From contig CM043002.1 in NCBI GenBank assembly GCA_023678885.1, positions 762,022 to 826,021 of the forward strand: 64,000 nt of DNA. Direction: 5' to 3'. Positions 1 to 10,927 of the stretch are shown in pieces (position 1 is the stretch's first letter; every line of letters begins with the position of its first letter). The notes below the pieces were generated by a model, which saw only the letters and a program-made list of their open reading frames with translations, had not been told where the DNA came from and made no database searches. This DNA comes from Pogostemon cablin. Lineage: Eukaryota; Streptophyta; Magnoliopsida; Lamiales; Lamiaceae. Position numbers and translations under genes: made by a program.

Positions 1-1893
1 ATATCCTAGAAAAATGAAGGGTGATGATTTATTTAGTCCAAAAGATCGAAGGGTAATTATTAACACAAACACTAGATTTTTGGAAAAGGACTATGTATTA
101 AATCATAAACTCATGTATAAATTGTTCTAAAGGAAGTGAAAGAGAAAACACAAAGTATTAGTACCAATTGTACAAGAGGATATATCACAAGGTAAACTGC
201 AATTCGTGTCACGTCTGATACACAATTGCGTGTAGTGCCTTATCGTAGTGGGAGGATTGTTCGACAACCTGTAAGATATATGTTTTGGGAGAATCGTGAG
301 ACTTGGTCCCTAGTAAACATAGAATAGACCCACAGATTCAACGAAGCATTACAAGATAGAAATGCGGAATCTTAGCAAAGTGCAATGAATATTGAAATAG
401 AATCGATGAATTCTAAATTAGATCTGGCTGCTTGTAGAACCACAGATGGTGTGAAAGCTATTGGAAGTGGCTATGAAAAATAAAAGAGGATCATAGGACA
501 AGGTGAAAACCTTGGAAGCAAAGCTTGTTGCGAAAAGGTATACTCAGAAAGAAAGGGTTCGATTATGAGAAAATATGTTCGTTGGTAGCAATGCCTATGT
601 CGATCCAGACTCTTTTTGTTGCTACTCATATGAAATATGAGAAATAATAAATAGATGTCAAGACAGCTTTCCTGATTGGAAGTCTTGAGGAAAACATCTA
701 TGTGAAGCAACCAGAGTGGTTTATTGCAAAGGGCTAAGAACATTGTGATAGTAAGCTTAAAAGTGTCAATCGATGGACTAAAGCAAGCTTCAAGATCATG
801 AAACATCTGTTTTGATGAGAAAATCTAGGCATATGGATTTATTTAATGCACGAATGTGTCTTGTGTATTGAAAAGAGTGATCGAAACGTGGTGGTATTTC
901 TTGTACAGTACGTAGATGATATATTGCTCATTGGAGACAATGAAAAAGTATTATCGGGCGTATGAGTATGGTTGATAAAGTAGTATGAAATAAAGGACTT
1001 AAGAAAAGCAAAAATATCCTTTTGATCACGGTAATACGGATCACAAGAAAGGATGTTATGCTTGTCTCAAGCTTCATTAGATGATACGATTCTTATTTGT
1101 TTTAGCATGTGACTTTATCTAAGGAAATGTGTCTTGAGACACAAAAAGAAGATAAATGTGATGAAAGCGGTTCCTTATGCTTCGGCGAATAAAAAAGCTT
1201 AATCTAAGGAATCCTATGCATGAGAATGGATATCTGTTTTGCCGAAGGCAACAGTGGGTATCAACGTAACCCGAAATAAGAATGTTGAACTGTGGTAACA
1301 CATAATTTTGAAGTACCTGAAAATGACTAGAAACTATATGTGAGCTTACCGAACAGATTCACTGCTTCTTATGGGTTACATAGATTCATATTTTTCAAAT
1401 CAGATAGGGACAACAGTAAATCCACTTCAAAGGTTATGTGTTTAATTTTGGAAAGTTGAGTCATAATATGGAGGAGTGTTATATACAAATATATTTCGGA
1501 CTCCGGACTCCACCATGGGAAGATAATAAATTGGAGCCTCTGAGGCAGCCAAAGTATGTGTATGACTCTAGAAACTTCATGATGGACTTCGAAGTGATTC
1601 TAAGTTTGCCCAATGTTATCACAATTATTTTGATGATAATGGTGCAATTGCAAACTTGAAAGAATCACGAGCCCATAAGACAATTAAACACATGGAGCGC
1701 GAGTTCCACCTGTTACGAGAAATCGTATGATGAGGGAAAGGTTGTTGTCGCCTAGATTGCATTGGATGATAACCTAGTAAATCCATTTACAAGGACCTTA
1801 AGGCGAGAGCTTTTTATGGTCGTGTAGTGGGAGTGGAAATCATATGTATAACAGTAGTCATGACAACATAGTCTTTTAGTATAAGTGGGAGAT
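1..1893 (+). pseudogene. Decayed Ty1/copia pol (integrase tail, RT, RNase H)
   Basis: Translating short stretches in shifting frames gives the second half of a copia polyprotein. Near 240-290 is the R-x-S-G-R-I-V-R-Q-P segment that follows the integrase. At about 906-935 the reverse transcriptase active-site stretch YVDDILLIG is readable. Near 1690-1710 lies the end of RNase H (E-x-F-H-L-L-R-E-I). Many stops and frameshifts interrupt it, so nothing functional is encoded. The polypurine tract agtgggagat (1884-1893) sits directly before the LTR. The 5' half and 5' LTR lie left of the window. The motif order resembles the Tork/Angela (Tnt1-like) group; this lineage is an inference. Confidence 0.8.
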
Positions 1894-3274
1894 TGTTGGA
1901 TTGTATACTAAAAGTCTTACTTTTTGTATGAACAATGTTATAACAATTTATTTGAAATGAGAATCATATGATCAAATGATTGCGTCTTATAATTTATTTA
2001 TATTCACGATGCAATAGTCCATTACTTTATACTGTGATAATATGTTGTGCGACAACACGCGGAAGATCATATTATCGATTTTCTTATAAAGTATAAACAA
2101 ATGCTCACAACCGAGATAAACGGGAACTCTCTATCGAGATGGTTGTAGTGTGATTTGGTATTAGCTTGCCTTGGCTATAGAATCACATTAGTGCATTTTG
2201 TGTGTATTGAGCGGGACCACTTGAGATCGTTCGACTTATACTGACTTATAGGAGAACTTGATCTCAGTTATTATGGATGTTCGTACTTTTAATCCATATA
2301 CAATAACCTCGACACGTAGGGTAATATGTATTTTTTTGATTCATCAATGGGTGAGATTTACATGTATTAAATCAACAAACTCGGTGAGTTGGGAAGTAGT
2401 GTTGTCTCCATGGTGTGCTGTTGATTGTAGAAGGAATTCGTGTCCATCATAGGTTGATGATGTCCCCTTGAGGAACTAATAAGGATTATCATGTAAACCC
2501 TGCAGGTGGATTTATTCCGATATGATAATGAGGTTCAGTGGTACTACTCTTGGATGAGATATTAATTAATGGAGTTGTCAGTAACTTAATTAATTAATGG
2601 ACGTTGTATATCTTAAATATGGGGAGACTAACGAGCTCATAATAAGAAGGAGTGCATAACATAATTATGGGATTAGAACGGTTGTGCAGTAATAATATTT
2701 TAGTGGTATATATTATTATTATTGAACTTAAGTATAAGTTTTGGGCTAAGCTTGGATACTTAAGCCTAATGGAGACCCAACTCTAATTTCTCCTCCTAGT
2801 CTCTGTTGTAGCCCATATATAAGTCATCTCAACTGTCTGGAAACCCTAATCTGTAAGATTAATCATGCCTATCACTGTGAGAAGGGTGAAGGAACAGCAA
2901 ATTGAGAAGATCTCGAGAATTGTCTCCCACACGACGTCGAGATTGGACTTGGGAATACAGCAGAAGATCGGAAGGTTGTTTGCTGCTGCTGTCTGACAAC
3001 TTATATAATTTTTATAAAATCGTACAGACTTCAGAACAAGACATGTAATATACTAACGAAAAACTACAGAAGATAGGATTGTTTCGGCACATAGATCACT
3101 CAAATCCGATATCGGATGAGAGAGTTATGCCTAAAATGGTGAGGCTGCACAGGCTGCTGGCGAGAATCCATATGTCTAAATCCAATATCGGATGAGAGAG
3201 TTATGCCTAAAAAGGCAATACGTTTCTTGTTTTCGTGCTTCCGCTGACTGTTATAAACGAATGGAACTCTAACA
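1894..3274 (+). repeat. 3' LTR of the decayed copia element
   Basis: The LTR begins TGTTGGATTG immediately after the polypurine tract and probably ends GGAACTCTAACA at 3274, about 1.38 kb. A TATA-like catatataag lies near 2813-2822. The right edge is inferred from the TG...CA rule and because gag-like coding of another element starts at once beyond it. Near its right end a 34 bp sentence containing atatcggatgagagagttat occurs twice (about 3103-3136 and 3177-3210). An end nearer 3000 cannot be excluded. Confidence 0.6.
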
Positions 3275-4617
3275 GTTCACGTTAACCAAATGATCGAATG
3301 CCAACACATCCTGCATAATGTGATCTCGTTCGCACATTGCGCCCTCATCCACATCAGGTATTTTTCGATGTGAGAGTAAGGATCGTAATCACAATCAAAA
3401 ATCAAGCTGGAGGGAAACTTGATTCCTTGTTGCAGAGGGACATTGCTTATTTCCGCCATGAAAGGTGAGGGGGCCACCGTGAACTAAAGGACTCCTCCTA
3501 TTCCCGACATCTTCTTTTTCAAATCCGAGAAGCGCTTGTTCACTTCTTCGTTTATCAAGGCCTCTAGGTCTCTGGTTGGGGCATTCGGAAATGCCTCCCT
3601 ATTCTCCGACCATACCTCTGCCTTGGCCTCCCTTTGTCTCATCCCTCTTCATGAGGCGGGTCTCCCGTTCCTCCTGCTCCGTGGTAAAGATAACTCATTA
3701 GTGGTTAAATCTTCCCATGAAGGGTCTCGGCTCTCCTGTGAGTATGGTACCGAAGATGAGTAGGATCTCTGATTCCTTGATCTCCTGCATCTGTTATGTC
3801 TTATTTGAGAGACAGATGGAGTTCTTCATGGGGCTTCGTCCTCCGCCGGCATTTCCCGGGTGGCGGGTCCTCTCCTCTGATTTTGTGAGTGAAGTTGATG
3901 AGGTCCTTCTCCTCTCGGCCTTTCCCTGGGTAGAGGATTCTCAGCCTCTTGATTCTGTCCAGGTCTTGGTTGCCTCTGATCGCCATTCCCCACGGATACT
4001 TTTGGGGGTGGGGTATTCCTCATCCCTGAATTCCCTCCTGGTTGTGGTTGCCTTTGAGCTCCCGTTCTCGGACGGCGGAGGTATTCACTGCGCTCGACTT
4101 CTGCTGGAGTCTCGTTCACAATTTCCCTTTCTCCAACGTTCCTCCTCCGTATGAAGTTGATAGTTTCTCTTGCATCCCCTCTGCTGTGTTCCTTCCTGAC
4201 ATCTTTCCTCCTTTCGAGGTCTTCTCGTAGATCGCCATGGCTTCCCCTGTGAGGGTCGCAAAAGTTCAACCTCGCCGGTTGAATCGGGGTAGCTTCCGCG
4301 GCGTACTCGTCAATCACCCTTCGAATCTTTTCATTCATCTCTTTCATCTTCTCGGGGTGGGTCACCTAGATTTGGGACAAGAATAGACCTCGCGGAGTGG
4401 GCACCTCCATGACCGGTGCACTGATTTGGACATTATTTCCACTTCTCGTGATGTTTCGTTGGGCTCTGGAATACTCTCCCCTTTCTTCATTTTCGTGGGT
4501 TGCAAATCCTTCACCTCCCATCTCGAATTCAAGAAGCAAAACAAGAACCCAAGGATTTTTCTCATAGAATTAAACCAAAAACTTAAGAAAAACAGAACAA
4601 GGGTGGCTAATCGTAGT
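3275..4617 (-). pseudogene. Ty3/gypsy gag remnant
   Basis: Read on the minus strand, 4565-3277 holds broken gag-like coding. The 3477-3277 part resembles the start of a Retrotrans_gag domain (PF-x-x-E-I...P, F-D-x-D-x-D-P-x-x-H-I-E-x-Y). The 4365-3826 part is a long charged Arg/Glu/Pro-rich stretch typical of the region before that domain. A stop at about 4362 separates two gag parts. No protease, RT or integrase follows, because the coding is cut at 3274 where the copia LTR begins. The remainder probably continues left of the window beyond that copia. Confidence 0.65.
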
Positions 4618-4639
4618 TTTTCTCACAGACGGTGCCAGA
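4618..4639 (-). other. Primer-binding-site-like sequence of the gypsy element
   Basis: On the minus strand TGGCACCGTCTGTGAG follows two bases after the end of the LTR. It resembles the TGGCGCCGTCTGTGGG sequence common just inside plant LTR elements. A near-identical string occurs in the copia element at 52.8-58.2 kb. Confidence 0.6.
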
Positions 4640-5528
4640 TGTTGATGCGTGTTCTTGGCCAGTTAATTTACGTTTAATGGAAATGGATTATGACATAACG
4701 AAACCAAGAACGATCACAATCAAACATGAAACAACCACAAACAAGAGATTATGAATTATCGAGAATCGAATTTTCACTAAAGAACTGTATCCGATTTTAT
4801 TACTCTCCCTTAGAACAACACTTATAAAACCCTCCTCTCTTCAAAGTGTAATGTCTAAAGTGAGCATGAGTAACCTTCATTTCTCGTGTAAGAGAGGCTA
4901 TTTATATTATCTACAAACCCTAACCCGGAGCCAATCGCCTTGAGCCACTTGGATGAAGACAAGTCGTCTTTAATGAAGTTGTCTGGTACGCCGACCAGGA
5001 GTCTGAGTGATGCGGATTGCTTTTTTAGGGTTTCACAGATCGTCCCCGTCCTTTGCCGGCTTTCCATTGTTAGTTAGGGGAGGACGCGCCAGTTGCTTGT
5101 TGTCTTCTAGTTAAGATTGCTGTCCAAAATATCTCATCTTCCCGTTGACCTTGTCTTCTAGCCTGCTGCACTTGTCAGTCTTCATGATGGTGTCTGTGCT
5201 TCGTTCTCCCACTTCACTTATCCATCTAATCCTCGGGCAGGTTGACTTCTAATGTTGTGATGCTCGTCCGACCCCCCGGGTATGGGAGGAACGTTGCCGA
5301 GGTTCCCTTCCAAGGGTGCTTCGGATTTCTGTCCTCTGAATGGGTTCCTTCTTTGCCCTATCCTTAACTGGGCCTCTGGGTTAGTAGCAATTTTCTTGGG
5401 CTGCCCTGGCTGTCCATTCAGCGCTTAACCTCGAATTGGGCCACCTGAAGACTGGGCCTCCTTCTTCAAGTATTTAAAGGTTATTGGGCTTTGGGCCTAC
5501 TAAGCATGGGGATATAATACTCATAACA
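4640..5528 (-). repeat. 5' LTR of gypsy element
   Basis: On the minus strand it starts TGTTATGAGTATTATATCC (5528) and ends CGCATCAACA (4640), so it has TG...CA ends and is 889 bp long. It abuts the primer-binding-like site and gag remnant. Its GC content is higher than that of the surrounding DNA. The partner LTR is not in the window, so age cannot be estimated here. Confidence 0.7.
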
Positions 5529-5610
5529 AATACAAATATATATTGATAAAAATTTTATTCTATATGCGTTTATTTCAGTAAAAAAGATTATAAAACATGA
5601 AATAAAACAT
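5529..5610. other. 3' flank of BAHD gene
   Basis: A short AT-rich spacer between the gypsy LTR and the BAHD stop codon, likely 3' UTR of the acyltransferase. The gypsy element ends only 82 bp from the stop. Confidence 0.4.
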
Positions 5611-6417
5611 TTAAATAGCAGAAAGCAATCCATTAGCATGGTTTCTCAAGTAATCCATTTCTTGTGTGAAAGGCAATACTATATCATCCTCCACATGTGC
5701 CAACACTTTGAGCATCCCATGTTTTCCCGGTAGGAAAAAGCAAGGCTCCATGCTCCCAAGCAGGCGGCGCGACAGCGGCACCACCACCACGGGGCCGTCC
5801 CACCCGAAGTCCACCGTGGAATGCCCCAAGTGCCGCCAGTCGGTGAACCCGCTCACTCTCCTACCACCACTGATCCCTTCCTTGTAATGCAACTCTTGGA
5901 AGTCAATATACGAATGCACGTACTCATGCGTTGCATTCTGCTTGCTTTTCTTGATCGATTCAGCGGTCTTCCAAAGGGGCTGCTCCGCCACCTCCGCCGC
6001 CGTGAGGTGGACGAACATGGGAACGCAGCCATTGCCCCAGTAGCCAGCTGGCAACGGTGGATTCATAGTCTTTCGGATGTTGATTGAGTATGTAAATGTT
6101 ACTATCTCATTTGGAGCCACTTTACCACCTCTAATCCTGCAGTTACAGTTAACACTAATTTCTTATGTTGTATCTTTTGGTGATTGAAATGTTAAACACA
6201 AGACATAAAGCATACCTTAAGATTATCATATCATATAGGAGTAGTAATTACAACATACTCCATAAGAAAGTAAAATTAATGAAACAGGGGATTATATAAG
6301 AAATTGACTTGAAAGTTAATCCCTGTTCCAAGAAAAGTTGCACATACATTAGGTCGGAGTTTAGGTGCCGATGGTAAATTTATAATTAAAATATACTTTT
6401 AGGATGGAAGAATAATA

Positions 6418-6670
6418 CTCAATCTGTTCTGTTACAACGTACGCGTTTGTTTTTTGCACGTTGATTAAGGAGTATAATATTTTAATGTGGAGTGAGGTGA
6501 AAGAAATAATATATTAATGTAAAGTAAGTTGGTGTATTAGTATGACATGTGGGTCATAGAGAGAAGTAATTAATATGTGTGAGTTTTCTTTGTCAAAAAG
6601 GGAAATGCACACTTTGTATTGAGACTGATCAAAATGGAAAAACGCGTGCGTTTCAATGGGACAGAGGGAA
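6418..6670. mobile_element. Stowaway-like MITE in the BAHD intron
   Basis: Ends resemble the tactc..ctgt and gggacagaggga..ta signatures of Stowaway (Tc1/mariner-derived) elements, with a TA duplication (6416-6417 and 6671-6672). About 253 bp, non-coding, within the single intron of the acyltransferase. The left inverted repeat is degenerate. Confidence 0.65.
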
Positions 6671-7469
6671 TATGAAATTTCTTTTTTAAATGATAGAGCT
6701 TTAACATGTGACGGATGAAAATGAAAAACATGAAATTTAAATTGGGACAAAGTACCATGACTGTCGTATTCAACTCATTTGATCATCTCAAAATAAAATT
6801 AAAATGACTAATGGTTTTATTTAAATCTTACCTAGCTCTCCAGATAAAAGCACCCAATGATTCAAAAGTGGTAAATTTTGACCCCGATTGCTCGTATAAC
6901 AATCTCTTCAGCTCATCCAACCACTCTTCTCTCACATTTATATACTCCCTCATGACCCGTTTACCCGATTCGTTGCAAGGGTAGAACTCGCTGTCCAAGT
7001 TCAAAAGCTCCTGAATCGGGAACTCAACGCGGGGCGGGTCCCTCGGCCCAAGTAAATCAACACGGTCCCAAACCGGGTCGATGCTCAACTGGTCCGACCC
7101 ACGTGCCAGCTCCGCCATGGCGTTGAAGAATAAAGTTGCTCCAATACCATCGCATATCGCGTGGTGCACGGCTGCTCCGAGAACAAACCCGCCGCAGCCG
7201 AATCTGGTCACCTGCAATGTAATGGGTCGGATCGATCCATCACTCGGATCCGGGTCTGGTGCCAGCTGCTCCGCGATGTTTACGTCTATGTCGGAATCGA
7301 CGGCGCTCAACGGGAAGCTGGCGACGGCTGCGACGAGCGGCACTCCGTCGCCGACTTGACAACGCAGCTCGAGGCGGCCATCGGAGCTGCGGCGGATTAG
7401 GGTCCCGGCGAACGGGTAGTAGCGGACGAGGGCGGCTGAAAGGGCGGCGGTGATGACGTGGTAAGGGTC

Positions 7470-7728
7470 TGTTAGAAATTAAACTTAATACATGAATTTA
7501 CTCTTTGAATACATGAATGTATTAAATGCATTCATGAATCATCTTTATCTTTAGTTCATGTACTTATTTAATGAGTTGTTTAATGAGTGTGTCTAGATTC
7601 ATCTATGTAGTAGTATAAATAGCTTTGTAATGTGAAGTTCAAAGTAAGTCATTTTGGAATTCAAGAAAATATTTTATGACTTCCTCTTCCTCCTAAAAAG
7701 AGTATTTTGAGTTTGCTATATTCCAACA
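7470..7728 (+). repeat. 5' LTR of RT-less copia element
   Basis: 259 bp, TGTTAGAAAT...TATTCCAACA. A TATA box TATAAATA lies at 7614-7621. It differs from the 3' LTR at one position in the tttat(c/g)ttta stretch. It is preceded by the target duplication gggtc (7465-7469). Confidence 0.97.
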
Positions 7729-7731
7729 AAG

Positions 7732-7743
7732 TGGTATCAGAGC
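7732..7743 (+). other. Primer-binding site (initiator Met tRNA type)
   Basis: TGGTATCAGAGC, complementary to the 3' end of plant initiator tRNA-Met, lies three bases inside the 5' LTR. This is the standard primer site of plant copia elements. Confidence 0.95.
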
Positions 7744-7745
7744 CG

Positions 7746-10661
7746 ATGGCATCCAGATCAATTTCCTTTCAATACCCCATTCTTACCAAACTCAACTATG
7801 ATAATTGGTCGGTAAGAATGAAGGCTATACTTGGATCCCAAGGAGTATGGGATGTCGTTAAAGATGGTTTTGTAGAACCAGAGAATGTGGCAACTCTAAA
7901 TCAAGTTCAAAAGGAAGCTTTGGAGAAGGAGCGAAAGCGAGATCAGTGTGCTCTTACCATCATCCATCAAGGGTTGGATGAAGATATGTTCGAGAGAATA
8001 GCCAATGAAACCACGTCAAAGAAAGCATGGGAGATGCTTCAAAACTCCGTTATGGGAGTAGAAAAGGTGAAGAAGGTTCGACTTCAAACTTTACGGGCTG
8101 AGTTTGAGTCACTCTTGATGAAAGAAAGTGAAAATATCTCTGATTATTTCACGAGAGTTTTGGCTACGGTAAATCAAATGAAGAGACTTGGTGAAAAGGT
8201 GGAGGATGTTCGCGTAGTTGAGAAGATACTACGCTCACTTAGTTCGAAATTCAATTTCGTGGTGGCTGCTATAGAAGAGTCCAAGAATTTGGATGAAATG
8301 ACCGTTGATGAATTAAACGGGTCATTGCGAGCACATGAAGAAAGGATGAATCGTGGAAAGCAAGAGCAATCGGAGCAAGTACTACAAGCAAAGACCAGTG
8401 GAAGAGAAAGAGGAAATCAGTCTAGTAGAGGTAGAGGTCGAGGCCGAAGCCGAGGCGGAGGAAGAGGACGAGGATATGAACGTGGCAATGCTCAAGGACG
8501 AGATGAGCAGCCGTCAAATTTTGAAAGAAGCAATCAAAATCCTACGAGAGGTCGTGGAAGAGGAAGAGGAAGAGGTAACTATAATAGAAAAGATAAATCT
8601 CATGTTGAATGCTATACTTGTCACAAGTATGGACACTATGCCTCGGAGTGTCGCTCCAACACAGAAGATGAAGAGACAAATCTCATAGAAAACAAGGAAG
8701 ATGATGGTGAGCACTCCTTACTTCTTGCACTCAAAGAAGATTCGATTGAGAGAGAAAACACATGGTATCTTGATAATGGAGCAAGCAATCACATGACGGG
8801 TGATAAAAATAAATTTGTGGAGATTGACTCAAGCAAGAAGGGGTTTGTAAGCTTTGGTGACAACACAAAGGTGAGAATTGAAGGCAAAGGTACGATTATT
8901 CTTGAAACAAAAGATGGTGGTCATAGAGTTCTACGTGATGTGTATTATGTTCCAAACTTAACCAGTAATATTCTGAGTATTGGTCAATTTTTGGAAAGAA
9001 ACTATAAAATTCACATGGAAGATCGTATGCTTTGGATTCGTGATCAAGACTCTAATCTTGTTGCAAAGGTATCCATGACTAAAAATCGCATGTTTCTGTT
9101 GGATTTGAGGACATGTGGGCCTATGTGTTTGAAATCATGTGTTCAAGATTCATCCTGGACTTGGCATATGCGATTTGGGCATTTAAATTTTGGAGGAATT
9201 AAAGCCTTGGGAGAGCATAAGATGGTGAAAGGAATTCCAAAAATTGATCATCCTGATCAATTATGTGAAGCATGTTTGCTTGGCAAGCACCCAAGGAAGA
9301 GTTTTCCTAATCATTCCAACTCAAGAGCAACGGAGCCTCTCGAACTTGTTCATGCCGATATTTGTGGTCCAATCAAGCCTCAATCTTTTGGTAACAGCTC
9401 TTATTTTATCCTCTTCATAGATGATTTTAGTAGAAAAACATGGGTTTATTTTTTGAAAAATAAATCTGAGGCATTTGATGCATTTAAGAAATTCAAAGTT
9501 CATGTTGAGAAAGAAAGTGGTTACAAGATACGTGCATTAAGAACTGATAGGGGTGGAGAATTTACATCAAAGGAATTTAACAATTTTTGTGAGTTGCAAG
9601 GGATTCGGCGTCCGATGACTGTGCCTAGATCACCCCAACAAAATGGAGTTGTCGAGAGGAAGAACCGGACAATACTTAATATGGTGAGAAGCATGTTGAA
9701 GACTAAACATATGCCTAATGAGTTTTGGGCAGAAGCAGTTGCATGTGCTGTGTATCTTTCAAACCGAAGCCCGACGAAAAGCTTAAAAAATATGACACCT
9801 CAAGAAACTTGGAGTGGATGGAAGCCAAGTGTATCACACTTGCGGGTGTTTGGATGCATAGCCTTTGCTCATGTGCATGAACAAGAGAGAAGAAAGCTTG
9901 ATGATCGGAGTAAGAAGCTTGTGTTCATCGGGTATGATGAAAATTCAAAGGGATATAAATTGTACAATCCAATCACCAAGAGGCTGGTGATTAGCAGAGA
10001 TGTAGAATTTGATGAAGATGGCTCGTGGGATTGGAGCATTGCAGAAGAAAAAGGATCTTATGATTTTCTTCCATACTTTGATGACGATTCAGAGGAGATT
10101 ACACCACCACCATCTCCTCACTCACCTGGTTCATCTCTCGTACCAGGATCGTCTTCAGGAGAGAAGACTCCGAAATATCGAAGTCTTGATGAAATTTATG
10201 GAGAAACTGAAGCTATTGATGAAACAAATTTGTTTTGTTTATTTGCAGATGCAGAACCTGTTAGTTTTGAAGAGGCAAAGCAAGATAAGAAATGGAGACA
10301 AGCCATTGTAACATTATCCAGCTGTGAATCTGAGTATGTGGCAGCAACATCTTCTGCTTGTCATGCCATATGGTTGCGAAGATTGATGAGGGAACTTCAC
10401 GTACAGCAGAAGGATTCTACGAAGATCATGATTGATAACAAATCTGCTCTAAGTTTGGCTAAAAATCCAGTTTTCCATGAGCGTAGCAAGCACATCGATA
10501 CTCGATATCATTTCATCCGAGAGTGCGTTGCAAAGAAAGAAGTGGAATTAGAGTATGTGAAATCCATGGATCAGATTGCTGATATCTTTACTAAACCTTT
10601 GAAGTTTGAAGATTTTCAAAGATTGAGATTCATGCTTGGTGTTCGGAAGAATCAAGTTTAA
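7746..10661 (+). CDS. Copia Gag-protease-integrase-RNase H polyprotein lacking RT
   Basis: The first ATG after the primer-binding site opens 971 uninterrupted codons. Order: Gag (about 10-220), an Arg/Gly-rich tail, a CCHC zinc knuckle (CYTCHKYGHYASEC, about 289-302), protease with D-N-G in WYLDNGASNHM (about 340), the HHCC and DDE integrase core (HADICGP, RTDRGGE, PQQNGVVER), then a linker. At about 10295-10310 the sequence passes from K-W-R-Q-A, which normally begins the RT domain, directly to V-T-L-S-S-C-E-S-E-Y of RNase H. The whole RT and the first part of RNase H, several hundred codons in relatives, are missing, yet the frame is kept to the normal stop. The product could form particles and integrate but could not reverse transcribe, so mobility would need RT from another element. 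Whether the deletion preceded or followed insertion is not shown. Confidence 0.93.
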   Translation: MASRSISFQYPILTKLNYDNWSVRMKAILGSQGVWDVVKDGFVEPENVATLNQVQKEALEKERKRDQCALTIIHQGLDEDMFERIANETTSKKAWEMLQNSVMGVEKVKKVRLQTLRAEFESLLMKESENISDYFTRVLATVNQMKRLGEKVEDVRVVEKILRSLSSKFNFVVAAIEESKNLDEMTVDELNGSLRAHEERMNRGKQEQSEQVLQAKTSGRERGNQSSRGRGRGRSRGGGRGRGYERGNAQGRDEQPSNFERSNQNPTRGRGRGRGRGNYNRKDKSHVECYTCHKYGHYASECRSNTEDEETNLIENKEDDGEHSLLLALKEDSIERENTWYLDNGASNHMTGDKNKFVEIDSSKKGFVSFGDNTKVRIEGKGTIILETKDGGHRVLRDVYYVPNLTSNILSIGQFLERNYKIHMEDRMLWIRDQDSNLVAKVSMTKNRMFLLDLRTCGPMCLKSCVQDSSWTWHMRFGHLNFGGIKALGEHKMVKGIPKIDHPDQLCEACLLGKHPRKSFPNHSNSRATEPLELVHADICGPIKPQSFGNSSYFILFIDDFSRKTWVYFLKNKSEAFDAFKKFKVHVEKESGYKIRALRTDRGGEFTSKEFNNFCELQGIRRPMTVPRSPQQNGVVERKNRTILNMVRSMLKTKHMPNEFWAEAVACAVYLSNRSPTKSLKNMTPQETWSGWKPSVSHLRVFGCIAFAHVHEQERRKLDDRSKKLVFIGYDENSKGYKLYNPITKRLVISRDVEFDEDGSWDWSIAEEKGSYDFLPYFDDDSEEITPPPSPHSPGSSLVPGSSSGEKTPKYRSLDEIYGETEAIDETNLFCLFADAEPVSFEEAKQDKKWRQAIVTLSSCESEYVAATSSACHAIWLRRLMRELHVQQKDSTKIMIDNKSALSLAKNPVFHERSKHIDTRYHFIRECVAKKEVELEYVKSMDQIADIFTKPLKFEDFQRLRFMLGVRKNQV

Positions 10662-10668
10662 GGGGGAG
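10660..10668 (+). other. Polypurine tract
   Basis: AAGGGGGAG directly before the 3' LTR, overlapping the polyprotein stop codon; plus-strand primer site of the copia element. Confidence 0.9.
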
Positions 10669-10927
10669 TGTTAGAAATTAAACTTAATACATGAATTTAC
10701 TCTTTGAATACATGAATGTATTAAATGCATTCATGAATCATCTTTATGTTTAGTTCATGTACTTATTTAATGAGTTGTTTAATGAGTGTGTCTAGATTCA
10801 TCTATGTAGTAGTATAAATAGCTTTGTAATGTGAAGTTCAAAGTAAGTCATTTTGGAATTCAAGAAAATATTTTATGACTTCCTCTTCCTCCTAAAAAGA
10901 GTATTTTGAGTTTGCTATATTCCAACA
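10669..10927 (+). repeat. 3' LTR of RT-less copia element
   Basis: 259 bp, one mismatch to the 5' LTR, followed by the second copy of the target duplication gggtc (10928-10932). The element runs antisense to the BAHD gene it interrupts. Confidence 0.97.

Noticed and set aside
7707..7745. Start of the copia polyprotein inside the LTR
   Set aside because: That frame begins with TTG and crosses the LTR end and primer site; the first ATG is at 7746.
8763..8800. D-N-G instead of D-S-G as an inactivating protease mutation
   Set aside because: D-N-G in this context is, as far as I know, a variant seen in some plant copia families, so it is not evidence of damage.
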